The notes beneath the pieces are model-generated. The model worked only from the letters and a program-made list of their open reading frames with translations, did no database searches and had not been told where the DNA came from. From Azonexaceae bacterium (GTDB lineage: Bacteria > Pseudomonadota > Gammaproteobacteria > Burkholderiales > Rhodocyclaceae): DNA of 12,873 nt. The translations under genes and the position numbers were made by a program. The stretch spans positions 1 through 12,873 of the forward strand of contig SSTA01000005.1 of the NCBI GenBank assembly GCA_009469685.1. Reading direction: 5' to 3'. This document shows, one piece after another, positions 11,459 to 12,873 of this stretch (the stretch's first letter is position 1; the number at the start of each line of letters is the position of its first letter).

Positions 11459-11463
11459 GTCAA
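11435..11463 (-). promoter_or_regulatory. Sigma-70 promoter of the iron cassette
   Basis: On the minus strand, TTGACA (11463-11458, a perfect -35) is followed by a 17-base spacer and TATCAT (11440-11435, five of six -10 bases). Transcription would begin near 11428, giving a leader of about 30 bases before the cupredoxin ATG at 11397. This is the strongest promoter seen in the window. Confidence 0.7.
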
Positions 11464-11524
11464 TGCCCTGCCTCCATGCCCAAGCTCCGGAGACCCTGCG
11501 ATCGGCTAATTCAGCGTGCGAAGT

Positions 11525-11552
11525 TTCACGCACCGGGCGCAGCGAGTAGAAT
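11525..11552 (+). promoter_or_regulatory. Possible promoter of the HDOD gene
   Basis: TTCACG (11525-11530, four of six -35 bases), a 16-base spacer and TAGAAT (11547-11552, five of six -10 bases), ending 68 bases before the HDOD start. The -35 overlaps a small inverted repeat, GCGTG (11514-11518) with CACGC (11527-11531), which could bind a regulator. This is the only plausible pair seen there; confidence is low. Confidence 0.35.
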
Positions 11553-11620
11553 CGAGCGTCGGCGCCCGAACGCTTCGCGACTGGGCGCTTCGCCGAACGA
11601 CCATCCCCACGAGCCGACCT

Positions 11621-12469
11621 ATGTCGAATCCCCTGACATTCAAGATTCTCGAAGACATCGCCAAGGACCTTTCCGGCAGCGAAGTTACTTTTCCTACATT
11701 TCTGGATATCACCTTTCAGGTTCGGACGGCGCTGCAGAATCCCAATCTTTCCGTCGATCAGTTGGCCAAGCTGGTCGGCGCCGAGCCGCTGATGAGTGCC
11801 AAGATCATCCGCATGGCCAATTCGGTTGCCCTCAATCCTTCCGGCCGGGAAATTGCGGACGTCAAGAGCGCCATCGTCCGGGTAGGCATGGAAGCGGTGC
11901 GGACCGTGTCTTTTGCCGTGGCCATGGAGCAACTCCTCAAGTCCAAGCAGATGAAGGCCTTCGAGAATTTGTCCCAGCGCCTCTGGGAACACACCGCCCA
12001 CGTAGCCGCCTTGTGCCGGGTCCTGGCCCGCAAGCTGGCCAGGATCAATGGCGACGAGGCCATGTTTGCCGGGTTGGTGCATGACATCGGGGTGTTCTAC
12101 CTCATGTCCCGGGCAGCCAATTTCCCGGAATTCGCCGCCGACCCGGCGGAGCTTCATAACCTGCTGATCGGCTGGCACGACAACATCGGCCATGCCCTGC
12201 TTTCGGCCCTAGGTCAGCCGGACAGCGTCTGTACCGCGGTGCAGGAGCACGAAACGGATCGCGAAGTCGCCGCCGTCAAGACCTTGTCCGACGTGCTCTA
12301 CGTTGCCAACAAGATCGCCAATCGCACCAGTACCTGGCGCGACGCCGAAATTGACGGCGAAATCGATACCTCGATGCTGGACAGCATTTTCGATGCCGAG
12401 ACCTTGGCGGAAATCGTCGAGGAATCGGAAGAGGAGGTTCTCTCACTCAAGGCCGCCCTCGGAGGCTGA
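11621..12469 (+). CDS. HDOD-domain signalling protein
   Basis: A 282-residue cytoplasmic protein made almost entirely of one HDOD (HD-related output) domain. Family members act in regulation of motility, stress or signalling, usually without proven phosphohydrolase activity. Visible marks are FPTFLDITFQVRTALQNPNLS near the N-terminus, the QLAKLVGAEPLMSAKIIRMANS segment, His124 (LWEHTAHVA), His154-Asp155-Ile-Gly (GLVHDIGVFYLM) and a later GHALLSALGQPDSV...EHE region. More HD-type residues survive than in many HDOD proteins. An acidic tail (VEESEEEVLS) closes the protein. The ATG at 11621 was chosen because the upstream 35 codons have unlikely composition; the ribosome site is weak (GAG at about 11611). 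It is divergent from the iron cassette, and kup begins 39 bases downstream. Confidence 0.85.
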   Translation: MSNPLTFKILEDIAKDLSGSEVTFPTFLDITFQVRTALQNPNLSVDQLAKLVGAEPLMSAKIIRMANSVALNPSGREIADVKSAIVRVGMEAVRTVSFAVAMEQLLKSKQMKAFENLSQRLWEHTAHVAALCRVLARKLARINGDEAMFAGLVHDIGVFYLMSRAANFPEFAADPAELHNLLIGWHDNIGHALLSALGQPDSVCTAVQEHETDREVAAVKTLSDVLYVANKIANRTSTWRDAEIDGEIDTSMLDSIFDAETLAEIVEESEEEVLSLKAALGG

Positions 12470-12508
12470 TTCCAGACAAACGCGGATTGCGAGTCCTCGG
12501 GGGAATAG

Positions 12509-12873
12509 ATGAGTCAAACTGAACGCCCCGGTGAAGTCACCGGAAAGCGTCTTGCCGTGCTTGCCTTGGCGGCCCTGGGCGTCGTGTACGGGGATATCGG
12601 CACCAGCCCTCTCTACGCGGTGAAGGAGGTCTTCGCCGGGAACCATCCGATTCCGGTGAGCGAGGCCAACCTCTTCGGCGCGCTGTCGCTGTTTTTCTGG
12701 GCGCTGATCGTCGTGGTCTCGGTGAAGTACGTCATGTTCATCATGCGGGCCGACAACCGCGGCGAGGGGGGCATCATGGCCCTCATCGCGCTGGCCTTGC
12801 ACGACGTTCAGAACAAGCCGGGCCAGGCCAGGATCGTGGCCATCGTCGGAATTCTAGGAGCGGCCATGTTCTA
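12509..12873 (+). CDS. kup: Kup-family potassium uptake protein, cut by window end
   Basis: The first 121 codons of a K+/H+ symporter of the Kup/HAK family (full length usually about 620-630 residues). The family signature GVVYGDIGTSPLYAVKE lies at about residues 24-40 inside the first helix. A second helix (LFGALSLFFWALIVVVSVKYVMFIM) and the conserved MRADNRGEGGIMALIALA stretch follow. The ATG is preceded by GGGGGA about five bases upstream. The reading frame is intact to the window edge. It lies 39 bases after the HDOD gene on the same strand, so a shared transcript is possible. Kup imports potassium at the inner membrane, notably under acid or hyperosmotic stress in enterobacteria. Confidence 0.95.
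   Translation, partial: MSQTERPGEVTGKRLAVLALAALGVVYGDIGTSPLYAVKEVFAGNHPIPVSEANLFGALSLFFWALIVVVSVKYVMFIMRADNRGEGGIMALIALALHDVQNKPGQARIVAIVGILGAAMF

Noticed and set aside
11398..11463. Longer cupredoxin start at 11463.
   Set aside because: That codon lies inside the -35 element of the cassette promoter, upstream of the expected transcription start, and would spoil the signal peptide.

Overview
The window is GC-rich chromosomal DNA of a Gram-negative, flagellated-type bacterium. Gene content (YajR-like MFS pump next to ssb, FTR1 iron permease, HDOD gene, kup, a large PAS-rich hybrid kinase and a chemoreceptor) and the protein style suggest a betaproteobacterium, most plausibly Rhodocyclales (Azonexus/Dechloromonas/Azospira-like). 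That placement is inference; no rRNA or other marker is present.

Layout. (1) 1-687: the window opens on one CRISPR repeat, apparently the leader-distal end of an array lying outside the window. It is followed by a strong inverted repeat (93-140), a small two-helix membrane protein on the minus strand (180-365) and a 322-base gap holding a decayed repeat-like sequence (432-468). (2) 688-2363, plus strand: an MFS transporter and ssb, 14 bases apart and probably one transcript. A GC hairpin separates them from the convergent block. (3) 2400-9276, minus strand: a soluble FIST-domain chemoreceptor, then a 1595-residue membrane hybrid histidine kinase (Cache-like sensor, five PAS, HisKA, HATPase, a degenerate receiver, a true receiver, HPt). 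Both have good ribosome binding sites; the kinase starts at TTG. (4) 9501-11463, minus strand: a tight three-gene cassette of periplasmic cupredoxin-like protein, FTR1 permease and putative outer-membrane barrel. It is driven by a near-consensus sigma-70 promoter (TTGACA-N17-TATCAT) with a Fur-like palindrome lying across it. (5) 11621-end, plus strand: an HDOD signalling protein, then the start of kup, cut by the window edge.

How it works together. The iron cassette has one component for each envelope layer and is probably switched on by iron starvation. Its cupredoxin-like member lacks the copper-ligand cysteine. The FIST receptor and the PAS kinase look like a paired sensory unit: one soluble receptor for the chemotaxis array and one membrane phosphorelay kinase without a dedicated response regulator nearby. 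The HDOD protein and kup may be co-transcribed. I see no transposase, tRNA, rRNA or prophage gene. The least ordinary parts are the FIST receptor/kinase pair, the Cys-less cupredoxin iron cassette and the CRISPR margin.
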